Positions 29,166 to 40,900 of a stretch of 64,000 nt of DNA are shown piece after piece (positions within the stretch are counted from its first letter, which is position 1; each line of letters opens with the position of its first letter). Origin of the DNA: Myxococcaceae bacterium (GTDB lineage: Bacteria; Myxococcota; Myxococcia; Myxococcales; Myxococcaceae); assembly GCA_016793095.1 (NCBI GenBank), contig JAEUJQ010000083.1, forward strand, positions 233,919 to 297,918, read 5' to 3'. Position numbers and translations under genes: made by a program. Under the pieces are notes generated by a model. It did no database searches and was not told where the DNA came from. It was given only the letters and a program-made list of their open reading frames with translations.

Positions 29166-30974
29166 ATGCGACAACACGTCAGAGCGGTGATCGACGAGAC
29201 GCTGCGCGCGCTGAAGGCGAAGGGCGTCATCTCGTTCGACGCCATTCCGAACTACTCGATCGACGCGCCGAAGAGCGCTGAGCACGGAGACTGGGCCTGC
29301 AACGTCGCGATGGTGATGTCGAAGGCGGTTGGGAAGAAGCCGCCGGAGCTCGCGGATGCGATCATCGCCAACCTCGTCGACGCCCAGGCGATCATCGTCA
29401 GCGTCGAGAGGGCAGGTCCTGGCTTCCTCAACCTCCGCCTGAAGGACGTGGTGTTCCAGCGCGTCGCGCGTGAGGTGCTGGCGGCCGGGGCGCAGTTCGG
29501 GCGGCGCGCCCCGAAGTCCACCGGCAAGAAGGTGATGGTCGAGTTCGTCTCGGCCAACCCCACGGGGCCCGTGCACATCGGCCACGCGCGCGGCGCCTTC
29601 ATGGGTGACGCGATCTCGCGGCTCCTCGATGCGGCCGGCCACGACGTGACGCGCGAGTTCTACATCAACGACTCGGGCAAGCAGGTCGAGACGCTTGGGC
29701 GCACCGTCTACAAGCGCTACCGCGAGCTCTTCGGCGAGCAGATCACCCTCGTCGAGGGCGAGTACCCGGCCGAGTACGTGATCGAGATCGCGAAGGCGTG
29801 GAGGGCCGAGGTCGGCGACGCGTTCCTCTCGAAGCCCGAGGCCGAGTGGCTGCCGGCGGCGGTCGCGGTCGGTATTCGCCAGAACCTGAAGAGCATCAAG
29901 GCGACGCTCGCGAAGGCGAACATCAGCCACGACGTGTTCTTCAGCGAGCAGTCGCTGCACGACTCGGGTGCGGTGAAGGCGATCGTCGACGTCTACAAGG
30001 CGCGCGGCGTCACCTACGAGGCCACTGAGGGCCGGCGGAAGGACAACAAGGAGAAGGTGCGCGACGCCGAGTCGAAGGCCTCGAAGTTCGCCGATCGCCA
30101 GCTCGGCGGCACCTTCCTCATGACGGCCACCTGGCAGGACGAGAAGGGCAAGATGCCGCTGAAGGACGAGGAGGATCGCATCATCCTCCGCGCCGACGGC
30201 ACGCCCGTGTACCTGACCGCCGATCTCGCGTACCACAAGGCCAAGTTCGATCGCGGCTACGAGCTGATGGTCGACGTCTTCGGCGCCGATCACGCGGGCC
30301 ACGTGCCCCGCATTCAGTCGGGCATTCACCTGCTCGGCTTCGACACCAGGAAGCTCGAGTTCGTGCTGGTGCAGATCGTGCGCATCACGCGCGGCGGCGA
30401 AGAGGTGAAGGTCAGCAAGCGCAAGGGCACGCTGTTCGAGCTGTCGGATCTCATCGACGAGGCCGGCGCCGACGTGTGCCGCTTCATCTTCCTGATGAAG
30501 ACCCGCGACGCGCAGTTCGACTTCGACCTCGACGCGGTCACGAAGCAGTCGAAGGACAACCCGGTCTTCTACTTCCAGTACGGCCACGCCCGGTGCGCGT
30601 CGATCCTCAAGAAGGCGGCGGAGAAGAGCGTGCCCTTCGTCGGGCTCGACACGCTGACCGACGCGCAGCTCGCGCGCCTCACGCTGCCGGAAGAGAAGGC
30701 GATGCTGAAGAAGATCTCCCAGCTGCCCGACGTGGTGGCGAGCGCGGCCGATCGGCTCGAGCCACACCACGTGCTCTATTACTGCCAGGAGCTGATCGGC
30801 GACTTCCACGCGTACTACACGCAGTACAAGTCAGACCCGATCATCTCGGACGACGGCGAGAAGACCCAGGGACGGCTCGCGATGGTGGCGGCGCTCAAGC
30901 AGACGCTCAAGAGCGCCTTCGGCATCCTCGGCATCGACGCCCCCGAGTACATGGAGGCGCCGGCCGAGGAGTAG
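29166..30974 (+). CDS. argS: Arginyl-tRNA synthetase
   Basis: This 602-residue class I synthetase charges tRNA-Arg. The HIGH motif is H137-I-G-H in VHIGHARGA, and the KMSKS-like loop is VSKRKGT near residue 416. The N-terminal Add-1 domain recognising the tRNA D-loop (HGDWACNVAMVMSK) and the helical anticodon-binding C-terminus (ALYYCQ-like: VLYYCQELIGDFHAYY) are both present. Length is normal. The ATG at 29166 is supported by conservation of the N-terminal domain. No tRNA or operon partner is adjacent. Confidence 0.97.
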   Translation: MRQHVRAVIDETLRALKAKGVISFDAIPNYSIDAPKSAEHGDWACNVAMVMSKAVGKKPPELADAIIANLVDAQAIIVSVERAGPGFLNLRLKDVVFQRVAREVLAAGAQFGRRAPKSTGKKVMVEFVSANPTGPVHIGHARGAFMGDAISRLLDAAGHDVTREFYINDSGKQVETLGRTVYKRYRELFGEQITLVEGEYPAEYVIEIAKAWRAEVGDAFLSKPEAEWLPAAVAVGIRQNLKSIKATLAKANISHDVFFSEQSLHDSGAVKAIVDVYKARGVTYEATEGRRKDNKEKVRDAESKASKFADRQLGGTFLMTATWQDEKGKMPLKDEEDRIILRADGTPVYLTADLAYHKAKFDRGYELMVDVFGADHAGHVPRIQSGIHLLGFDTRKLEFVLVQIVRITRGGEEVKVSKRKGTLFELSDLIDEAGADVCRFIFLMKTRDAQFDFDLDAVTKQSKDNPVFYFQYGHARCASILKKAAEKSVPFVGLDTLTDAQLARLTLPEEKAMLKKISQLPDVVASAADRLEPHHVLYYCQELIGDFHAYYTQYKSDPIISDDGEKTQGRLAMVAALKQTLKSAFGILGIDAPEYMEAPAEE

Positions 30975-31250
30975 CGCCCGGCTCGCGGCGACCTCGGGGG
31001 GGGCGCGCGAAGAGCGTGGAGAGTCAGGCGCAAGCGTGAGCTACGGCTTCGCGCCGAACGCGGACAGGCGTGAGCGTGAGTGAGACGTGCCAGGCGACGT
31101 GCTCGCCGGTAGCTGCGCGAGGCGATGACGGGCTCTCGCGAGGGTGACGGCTGGGACCCAGGCGTCGTGCCGGGCCACCATGGAGCGCGCAGGTCGCCTC
31201 CTCAGCGGCTGAGGGAGCAGGAGACACCTGCGCGAACCGAACCACCGGCT

Positions 31251-32252
31251 TCAGCGCCCGCCCGTGTTCGAGGCCCAGCGCGGCGTGGTGCCCTGGTACA
31301 CGACCAGGTTCCCGTCGTTCTGGATCGCCAGCCACGCCCCCGGGGAGCGGTGGGTGCCGGTGTTGAACAGCGGCCAGCCTCCTGCCGTGTACACCACGAA
31401 GTTGCCGTCACCCTGCATCGCCGCCACCGCGCCCCCACGCCCGTTCGTCATCGTCGCCCAGAGTGGCCGCGTGCCCTGGTAGAGCACCAGGTTCCCGTCG
31501 GTCTGCATCGCGAGCAGGAAGCGCCCATCGCACGACGCCCGGGCCTGGCCTGCGAGGAGCGACTGGCCCGAGTCCAGCCGCCCACACGCCGCGGGTGCTG
31601 GGGTGGGCGGCGTCGGGGTGGGAGTCGGCGTCGGCGTCGGGGCCGCGCGGCAGGCGGTCGGTGAGGTGGTGCGCAGCAGCTCGAACGGGTTGATGTCGCG
31701 CAGATACTGGCCGTCTGGCGACACGTTGAAGTGCAGGTGCGTCGATCCTGTCCCGGTTCGCCCCATGTAGCCGATCAGCTGGCCCGCGGTGACCGTCTGG
31801 CCCTCGCGCACGACCGCCTGATCCATGTGCCCGTAGTAGTACTCCCACCCGCACTCGTCGCGCAGCCGCACCCGGAGCCCCGACGTTCGGCTCGGCGTGC
31901 CCACCCGCACGATGGTGCCGTTCGCCACCGCCACCATCGGCGCCCGCTGGTACGCGAACACGTCGATGCCGTTGTGCGTCGCCGCCGGGTTCCAGTCCGA
32001 GTTCGCGTTCTGATCGGGGCACGACGTGCGGCACGTGCCGCTGCCACACGAGCGCGCGTCGTAGCCGATGTTGTGCGCTGCCGCGACCGGGAACACGGTC
32101 ATGCGTGGCGCGCACCGGACCTCCTGCGCCACAGACGCGGTCTCCAGCACTTCCGGATCGAGCTCCTCGAAGTCGCCGCCGACCGTCACCACGCCCTCTC
32201 CGCAGGCCGCCAGCACCACCACCCCCACTGCCATCATATTTGGTCTTGTCAT
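31251..32252 (-). CDS. M23 metallopeptidase lipoprotein with B-type lectin domain
   Basis: This 333-residue protein has a signal peptide with the lipobox LAAC (Cys17) and a short acidic propeptide-like stretch. Residues about 60-190 are a lysostaphin-like M23 domain: H93-x-x-x-D97 (HNGID), H142 (GHMD) and H172-L-H174 supply the Zn site, so peptidoglycan crosslink cleavage is expected. A Pro/Thr linker follows (PTPTPT...), then residues about 228-333 form a bulb-type mannose-binding lectin with three Q-x-D-x-N-x-V-x-Y motifs (QTDGNLVLY, QGDGNFVVY, QNDGNLVVY). The lectin may target the enzyme to a glycan, for example on prey or the cell's own wall. It is divergent from the gene at 32521. Confidence 0.92.
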   Translation of the reverse strand: MTRPNMMAVGVVVLAACGEGVVTVGGDFEELDPEVLETASVAQEVRCAPRMTVFPVAAAHNIGYDARSCGSGTCRTSCPDQNANSDWNPAATHNGIDVFAYQRAPMVAVANGTIVRVGTPSRTSGLRVRLRDECGWEYYYGHMDQAVVREGQTVTAGQLIGYMGRTGTGSTHLHFNVSPDGQYLRDINPFELLRTTSPTACRAAPTPTPTPTPTPPTPAPAACGRLDSGQSLLAGQARASCDGRFLLAMQTDGNLVLYQGTRPLWATMTNGRGGAVAAMQGDGNFVVYTAGGWPLFNTGTHRSPGAWLAIQNDGNLVVYQGTTPRWASNTGGR

Positions 32253-32420
32253 GGAGCGTGGCCCTGTGCGCCCGACGTGCCAGCCGCCCCCGGGGATCGG
32301 CCCCTCGGGATTCCAGGCACTTCCGCAACTGGTCTGACCTCTGACCTCTGGCCACTTCAGGATCTGGTGTCGACTCGCGTGACCACTCCTGTCCTCGACG
32401 GCGACGTCACTCGGCGGTTT

Positions 32421-32487
32421 CGCGGGTGGTCACCCGCGGGTTTCGGCTGCGCCGCGGGTGGCCTTCGCGGGTCGTGCTAAGCAGCAC
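32421..32487 (+). promoter_or_regulatory. Clustered CGCGGGT boxes and palindromes upstream of the 32521 gene
   Basis: The heptamer CGCGGGT occurs at 32421, 32435, 32453 and 32466, all on the + strand, and its inverse ACCCGCG at 32432. The first pair forms the near-palindrome CGCGGGTGGTCACCCGCG (32421-32438). A second inverted repeat, GTGCT-AAGC-AGCAC, lies at 32474-32487, 34 bases before the start codon. The density suggests a regulator array in the divergent promoter, but high GC raises the chance background. Confidence 0.4.
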
Positions 32488-32520
32488 CCGTCTCGCTCTC
32501 GCAGTCCATCGGGGAACCAC

Positions 32521-34617
32521 ATGACCACCATTCGTCGCATGGGCACCGCCGCGGCCGCTGACCGGGCCATCACGCCGGACGAGGCGAAGGCCCTCGTCGC
32601 GCAGGCCCAGAAGAACGGCATCGTCTCGAAGACCGAGAAGGCGGACCTGCAGCGCATCATGCGCGACTACAAGGACCTGTTTCAGGCGGGCGCGCTCGAC
32701 GTGATCAAGGCGCTGGTGGAGCCGCCTCCGCCGCCCCCTCCGCCGCCCGGTGGCCAGACGATCAACCTCGACCCGGCCGGCGCGAACCGCCCCGTCTTTC
32801 TGAACGCCTCGGGTGTCTTCACGGCCGCCGCCGACGGCAAGCCGCCCGCCAACGACGTCGAGCTCGGCGACGCGCTCTTCAAGGCCGGTGAGGTCGCCGA
32901 CAACGCCCGCGAGCCGATGCTCGCCAACGTGACGCCAGAGCTGCAGCAGAAGACCTTCGATCAGCTCAAGCTCGCGCTCGCCCGGGTGCCCAGCGACGGC
33001 GCGCCGCCCGCAGGCCTCGACGTGAACCAGGCGCTGCAGCTCCGTGGCTCGGCCGGCGCCGTGCTCCTCGATCTCGTCAACGCGGCGAAGACGCCCGCCC
33101 TCCAGCAGGCCGCGCTCGGCACCTACGAGGCGCTCGTCCGCGCCGAGAAGAACCCGCGCCTGCGCGAGAGCCTCATCTTCCACCTCGTGAACTCGAAGGC
33201 CGCGCAGGCGGGCGAGCCGAAGAAGATCGCCGACGCGTTGCTCAAGGAGCTCGCGCCCATGCAGCCTCCCTACGAGAAGTGGTTCGCCAACGGGAACAAG
33301 ACCGTCAACCTCTCGTGGACGGTGGGCGGCGGCGGTGAGTTCTGGGGCGGCTTCACGAAGTACCTCAAGGACCACGGCTTCAAGCCCGTCGGCGCCGAGA
33401 ACCAGCACGGCGTGTCGACGTACGAGGCGACCATCAACAAGCCGGGTGTGGGCGAGACGAAGTTCCGCATCTCGGTGCGCGAGGGCGGCACCAACATCCT
33501 CTCTCCGATGAACGACCCCAACGTGCAGATCGTCGGCTACGACGGGCACTCGAACTGGGGGCGCAACATGTCCAGCTCGGTGAACGGCGGCCCCGCCACG
33601 CCCGACGGCGCCGACGGCAAGCTGCTCTTCTACAACCTCTGCGTCGGCAAGGGCGTGCTCGACAAGGTGAAGGAGAAGTACGGCAACGCGCAGGTCGTCA
33701 CCACCTACGCCGCCTCGAACTTCTACACCGACTCCAACGGCCAGATGACGCGCGGCGAGGGCGTGCAGGCCCTGATGGCGCTGGTGAACGGCATCGCCGG
33801 CCGCAAGGGCTGGCCCGACATTCACCAGGGCATGAACGACGCGGCGGACATCGGCTGGGGCCGCACCTGGGACAACTACCTCACCCCGATCTCCACCATG
33901 ACGCGCGAGAAGGTGCTCGACCGCGACAACGACGGCCAGGCCGACTACCTCGACAAGCACTTCAACTACTCGACGTTCAAGGTGCCCGAGGACACGCGCC
34001 GTGAGTTCGAGCCCGTGAAGCAGGACCGGCACGCGTCGATCCTCGACGGCACCAAGGTGCTGGTGAGCGCGAACATGGTGAACACCCTGTCCGAGTTCAG
34101 CGGCATCCTCGGTCGGGCGAACCCCGACTCGAAGGTGATCGCCGGCGGCTGGTTCGAGCCGAAGATGGGCGAGAAGGATCTCATCCGCTTCACCGAGCAG
34201 AAGGGGCGCGACGGGAAGACCGAGTACGTGATGACCGTCAGCGCGCGGTACTCGCACCTGTCCGAGGAGGCGCTGCGCGCGATCACCGTGTACGAGTTCA
34301 ACCGCTTCGTCTCCGACAAGGGCGGCCAGCGGCTGTCGCCCGAGGACACCAAGCTCGCGGGCATGCTGGCCTTCGCGCAGTCGCTCTCGGTCGACGAGGG
34401 CTACCGCGACCGCGAGGTCTGGGGCACGTTCCTCAAGCGCTACAACCTGCCGGCCTCGATCGAGCTCTCGATGGTGTCGCAGGCGCTCGCGGCGCACACG
34501 GGGCACAACTACGCGGGCGACGCGGCGGGCATCGCGAAGCTCAAGCAGTTGATCGGCGCCGCCGCCCTCGCCGAGCTGAAGAAGCCCGAGGTCGGTCAGC
34601 CGGTCGCGGTGCTGTGA
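32521..34617 (+). CDS. Putative clan CD (caspase-fold) cysteine peptidase, unknown function
   Basis: This 698-residue protein starts at ATG 32521 and has no signal peptide. Residues about 15-60 carry an EF-hand-like stretch (ITPDEAKALVAQAQKNG), then a tract of nine Pro (about 69-77). A helical region follows to about 255. The central part shows the clan CD pattern: a hydrophobic strand ending in GH (VQIVGYDGHSNWG, H343) and a second strand ending in Cys (LLFYNLCVGKG, C374), 31 residues apart, close to the spacing in gingipain-like enzymes. The C-terminal 250 residues are mixed. Family assignment is my inference from this dyad only. It stands alone with a large upstream region. Confidence 0.8.
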   Translation: MTTIRRMGTAAAADRAITPDEAKALVAQAQKNGIVSKTEKADLQRIMRDYKDLFQAGALDVIKALVEPPPPPPPPPGGQTINLDPAGANRPVFLNASGVFTAAADGKPPANDVELGDALFKAGEVADNAREPMLANVTPELQQKTFDQLKLALARVPSDGAPPAGLDVNQALQLRGSAGAVLLDLVNAAKTPALQQAALGTYEALVRAEKNPRLRESLIFHLVNSKAAQAGEPKKIADALLKELAPMQPPYEKWFANGNKTVNLSWTVGGGGEFWGGFTKYLKDHGFKPVGAENQHGVSTYEATINKPGVGETKFRISVREGGTNILSPMNDPNVQIVGYDGHSNWGRNMSSSVNGGPATPDGADGKLLFYNLCVGKGVLDKVKEKYGNAQVVTTYAASNFYTDSNGQMTRGEGVQALMALVNGIAGRKGWPDIHQGMNDAADIGWGRTWDNYLTPISTMTREKVLDRDNDGQADYLDKHFNYSTFKVPEDTRREFEPVKQDRHASILDGTKVLVSANMVNTLSEFSGILGRANPDSKVIAGGWFEPKMGEKDLIRFTEQKGRDGKTEYVMTVSARYSHLSEEALRAITVYEFNRFVSDKGGQRLSPEDTKLAGMLAFAQSLSVDEGYRDREVWGTFLKRYNLPASIELSMVSQALAAHTGHNYAGDAAGIAKLKQLIGAAALAELKKPEVGQPVAVL

Positions 34618-34786
34618 GCTGAAGCTGGCTGCGCTCCGGGGCGTGCCCGGCGTCCGCTCACTCGCCTTCGTCGGGGAAGGGGTCGTCGTGCAGGTCGCCG
34701 ACGAGCCAGCGGTGCAGCGGGCCAGGGAGCGCTTGCAGCAGCTCGACGCCGGCGTGCCTGTGTCTTTCGCCGTGCAGCGGCGATCA

Positions 34787-36276
34787 TCAGCCGATGATCA
34801 TGTCTTCCCGCTCGAGCCGGCCCTCGGCGAAGCGGCTCAGCGTGAAGCGCTCGAACAGCTCGTCCGACTCGCCCGTCGCCATCCACGCGGCCATGCGCTC
34901 GGCCACCGCCGGGGCCATCATGAAGCCGTGCCCGACGAAGCCCGACAGCTGCAGCAGGTTCGGCAGGCCCGGCGTGCGCCCGAGGATCGGTGAGTTGTCG
35001 GGCGTGACGTCGTAGGGCCCCGACCACTGGCGCAGGATCTTGAGGCGGCCCGCCTGCGGCAGCTGCTCGGTGAGCGCCTGCGAGTAGCGGGTGAGGAAGC
35101 GCTGGGTCGAGCCCAGGTTCATGCCCGCGGGCTCCTTCGGATCGCCCATGCCGCCGACGATCTCGCCGCGCATCGACTGCGAGAAGTACAGGCCCGAGTC
35201 GAGCACCGACACCAGCGGCCCCAGGAACGGCTTGAGCGGCTCGGTCGAGCAGATCTCGTGTCGGTGCGGCTCGTTCGGCAGCGCGACGCCCGCGAGCGAG
35301 GCCACCGCCGGGCTCCACGCGCCGGCTGCCAGCACGACCGTCTCGCAGGCGATGTCGCCACGATCGGTGATCACCTTCGTCACCTTCCCGTCGCGCTGCT
35401 CGAAGCCCACCACCTTCGTGAACGTCTCGACCTTCACGCCGAGCTTCTGGGCGGCGTGCGCGTAGCCCCAGAGGAACGGCCAGGGGAAGACGACCGCGTC
35501 GAGCGGGTTCCACGCCGCGGCCTTCACGCCCGTCATGGTGAGGTGCGGCACCACGTCCCGCGCCGCGTCCGGCGTGAGGATCTGCGTCGGCACGCCGTGC
35601 TGGTTGTGCAGCGCCGCGGCCCGCTCGAGCTTCGCCACCACCGCGTCGGACTTGGCGAGGAAGAGGTAGCCGCCCTGCCGGAACCACACGTTGACGCCCA
35701 GGTCGCGGGCGAAGCGCCCCATCAGCTCGATGGACCGCCGCGCGAGCTGGATCAGCGTGGGCGTGCCCCACTGCATGCGCACGCCGCCGCCGTTGCGACC
35801 CGACGCGCCGGCGCAGAGGTAGCCCTTCTCGAGCACCACGACGTCTGTCTCTCCACGCTGCGCGAGGTTCCACGCGAGCGAGAGGCCGAGGATCCCTCCA
35901 CCGATGATGACGACCTTCGCCTTCGCGGGCACCGGGTGCTCCGGCTTGAGCGCGTGCTCGGTGAGGCCGATGGCGTCGGGCACGCCACCGCCAGGCGCCT
36001 TCGCGGGGTCGAACGAGGCCGACGCCCACAGCGACAGCTCGGTTGGGAACAGGGGAGGGCGTGGGGTGAAGGCCATCAACTGCGACGGCTTCGGCTTCGG
36101 CTGGACCTTGTCCTCGAGCAGCCGCGCCACGGCGGTGAGGCACTGCTTGCCCTGGCACATGCCGGTACCGAAGCCGGTGAAGCGCTTCACCGACTCGACG
36201 TCGCAGTAGCCCTTCTCGATCGCGTGTTCGACCTCCGACGACGTCACGTCTTCGCACGGGCAGAGGAGCGCCTTGC

Positions 36277-36280
<4 letters not shown>
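34787..36280 (-). CDS. FAD-dependent amine dehydrogenase subunit with N-terminal BFD-type [2Fe-2S] domain
   Basis: This 497-residue protein is an unusual fusion. Residues 1-55 are a BFD-like [2Fe-2S] domain with C7, C9, C42 and C47. From about 120 on comes a DAO-family FAD domain (VVIIGGGILGLSLAWNLAQRG) with GRNGGG and the C-terminal GFVGHGFMMAP of sarcosine/proline/glycine oxidases. It resembles the beta subunit of HcnC/OoxB/hydroxyproline dehydrogenase complexes, except that the BFD domain normally ends the other subunit. The ATG overlaps the stop of the partner gene (ATGA), so the pair is made together. The substrate cannot be read from sequence; D-hydroxyproline, proline, sarcosine or glycine are candidates. 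Confidence 0.9.
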
Positions 36281-37554
<1,274 letters not shown>

Positions 37555-37914
37555 TGAGCGGTGAGCGGTGTAACGCACTCCCTGTCGATTGATCAGCGCT
37601 TCTCGCGCTGGCCGAACGGTGGCGTCAGGACCCGACATGGCCGCGATGTTCTCCACCCTGACCTCGCGGCCCCGCCTCCGGGCCGGCAAGGTGAGCCGGT
37701 CGCGCCGATGGTGGAGCTGTCACACCGAGCAGGCTGATCAGCAGTCGGCGGTCGCAGCTGCTGATTCGTGAGCGATCGGTGCCAGGGCCCGTTTCAGCGC
37801 GATGAGCGCAGCCGAGCCTGGTGGAGGGTACAGTCGTTCCGGGGGGTTGGGCGCGCGCCCCCTCAGCCTCTCCTTGCACACGTGTCCGCTCCGAGGGTTC
37901 TCTCCTCCGGAACC
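37555..37914. other. Intergenic region, no gene recognised
   Basis: These 360 bases separate two divergent transcripts. I see a palindrome GCTGATCAGC at 37731-37740 and a run of G (GGGGGG) near 37840, but no convincing promoter, RNA gene or open frame. It must hold both divergent promoters. Confidence 0.5.
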
Positions 37915-40900
37915 ATGATCACTCACGCCCGGATTCTTCTCCTCGCCCTGACCCTCGGCTCCGGATTCGCTTGCGCCCCGCCGGCCCCCGCCCCCGTCTG
38001 CAGCAGCGCGAACTGCCCCGGCTGCTGTGACGCGAGGGGCCAGTGCCAGAGCGGCCTCGAGGGCGCGGCGTGCGGCGTGAGCGGCTCGCGGTGCCTGGTG
38101 TGCGACCGCTGCATTCTCGGCGTGTGCGGCATCGACAACATCGGCGGTGGGTTCTCGTCGTCGGCAGGGGGCCAGGCAGGTGGCTTCGGAGGTGGGGAGG
38201 GTGGCGGGGAGGCCGGCGGGAGCGCTGGCGGCGCCGTGCTGGGCGGTGGCGCGGCCGGGGGCGGTGTCGCGATGGGTGGCGGGGCCGGAGGCGGTGGCGG
38301 CGTCGCAGGCGGAGGCTCTGCGGCTGGAGGCTCTGCGGCGGGTGGTGCAGGCGGCGGAGTCGTCACCGGGGGTGGCAGCGCGGGCGGGAGCGCCACCTGC
38401 GGCCTGGGGCTCACGTCATGCGCGAGCGGCTGCGTCGATCTCACCAACGACGAACGCAACTGCGGCCAGTGCGGGCGGGCCTGCGGGTCGGGGCTCGTGT
38501 GCAGCACGAGCCAGTGCGTCTCGCTCCCGGCGGACTGTCGGCAGGGCGCGCCGTGTCCCTCTGGCTACTTCTGCGAGGGCTCGACCGGCCGCTGCGAAGA
38601 GGGGTGCAACTCGAACAGCCAGTGCCCGTCGATGGACTGCGATCTCACGACGCACACCTGTCGGTGCGCTCCGGGTCAGCACCGCTGCGCGAGCGTCTGC
38701 GCGGCCGATCTCGACGTCCAGAGCTGCGGGATGCGGTGCGTCGCGTGCCCGGGAGCCCCCAACGGCGTGGCTACGTGCGACGGCACGAGCTGCGGCGTCC
38801 GGTGCAATGCCGGGTTCGAGAGCTGCGGCGGCGCGTGCGCGGCGTGCCCGACGACAGGGGTGATCCAGACGGGCTGCGCCGGGAGCTCGTGCGTCGCGGT
38901 GGCGTGCGCGACCGGCTTTCACCTCTGCAGCGGCCAGTGCGTGTCGAACACGTCCGTCTCCTCGTGTGGCGGCAGCTGCAGCCCGTGTCCCACCGACCCG
39001 AACGGTATCGCGGTCTGCAACGGCACGACGTGCGGCAAGCAGTGCAACGCGGGCTTCCGGGAGTGCCAGGGCGCGTGCAGCCAGTGCCCCTCGGATCCCA
39101 ACGGCACCTCGACGGCGTGCTCGGGCACCGCGTGCGTGCTCGCGGGCTGCGCGGCCGGGTTCCATCTCTGCAACGGCGCGTGCGTTCCCAACACGGCGAC
39201 GGCGACGTGCGGGAGTTCGTGCTCGCCATGCCCGACGGATCCAAACGGCACGCCGACCTGCGACGGGTTCTCCTGCGGCTTCTCGTGCAACGCGAACCAT
39301 CGCGCGTGCCAGGGGGCCTGCGCGCTCTGCCCGTCGGATCCGAACGCGAGCGGCACCACGTGCTCCGGAGCCCAGTGCATCCAGGTCTGCGCGCCGGGCT
39401 TCCATCGGTGCAACGGCGTGTGCGTCTCGAACACCTCCACCGCGACCTGCGGCGCCTCGTGCTCCCCGTGCCCGACGGATCCGAACGGCGTGGCGGGCTG
39501 CAACGGCACCTCGTGTACGCTGAGCTGCGGCACCGGGTACCACGCGTGCGGCTCCACCTGCGCGCTCAACACCTCGACCTCCACCTGCGGCAGCCGCTGC
39601 ACGCCGTGTGCGACCGACCCGAACGGCGTCACCGCCTGCGACGGGACGAGCTGCTCCCTCACCTGCAACACCGGCTTCACGAGCTGCGGGGGCGTCTGCG
39701 CGTCGTGCCCCACCGGGCCTGGCGTCGCCGGCACCACCTGTCAGGGCACCCAGTGCGTGGCGACCGCGTGCAACGCCGGCTATCGGCGGTGCGCGACCGG
39801 CTGCTGCCCGTGGCAGATCGAGGTCATCGAGCAGGTCGGCCGCGCGTTCTATGCGAACGCGACCTCGTACTTCCTCCTGCCCGCGCCGCACCTCGCGCTC
39901 GTCAACGGCAGCCCGGTGGTTGCCTACGGCAGCGTCTCGAGCGGGCAGGCGTCGTTCATCGGCTCGGGGTCGAAGATCCGCTACGCCGTCCGGAGCACCG
40001 CGGGCACCTGGAGCATCTCGGACGTGTACGGCACCACCAGCACCTGCGTCGCCGGCACCGAGCACCTGGGCGACACCGACGATCGGCCCTGGCTCGTCAC
40101 CACGGGGACCGAGGCCTTCATCGCCTTCAACAAACGAGACAACGAGACGACGGGCGTCTCCCAGCTCCTGCTCGCGCGCGGCCCGGTGGGCGGCGGCACC
40201 TTCACCGTCGAGCAGGCGTGGGCGGGCAACTGGATCACCCAGGCTTCGCTGTTCCTCAACGGCACGACGCCGGAGATCGCGTTCTCGCATCGCCTCGGCA
40301 CGAGCGACAACCGGCTCGCGTGGGTGACGAGGAGCTTCGGCTGGTCCACGCCCGAGAACGTCTTCACCTATGGCCTCATCGGCGGGCTCCCGTACTGGCA
40401 CCCGATCGCGGGGCGGAACGGCAGCGCGCCGTCGATCATCTATGGTCACTACGGCGAGATCCTGCGCGCGACGAAGAGCGGCAGCACCTGGTCGTCGTCG
40501 CTGCTCCAGGGGTCGCCGTGCGGGTCGTCCACCGGGTGCGGCGGAGCGGACGTGTCCCAGACGTCCAACGGCCTGTGGATGTCGGCGAGCCGGTTCACCA
40601 ACATCAACGGCACTGAGATCATCATCAAGCGGGTCGACTCCGGCGCGTCGTACCCGACGGCGTGGCGCACGCAGTCCAACGGGCCGATCGTCTCGGCCGT
40701 CGATCCGACCAACTTCAGCAACCCCCTGCAGGCGGCCTACATCGAGGCGGGCGCGCTCAAGGTGGTGAAGGCGATCGGCGCTGGCGTCTGGGAGTCGAGC
40801 ACCATCGCCACCGGCGTCGATCCGCGCGGAGGCATCGACATCGAGGTGGACTCGAGCGGCAACCCGCACGTCGTGTACTACTCGTCGAGCGACTACCGGC

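Noticed and set aside
34643..34786. A short + strand frame with protein-like composition (VPGVRSLAFVGEGVVVQVADEP) after the 32521 gene
   Set aside because: It has no proper start, and its continuation is only the antisense of the FAD subunit gene; at most a decayed fragment.
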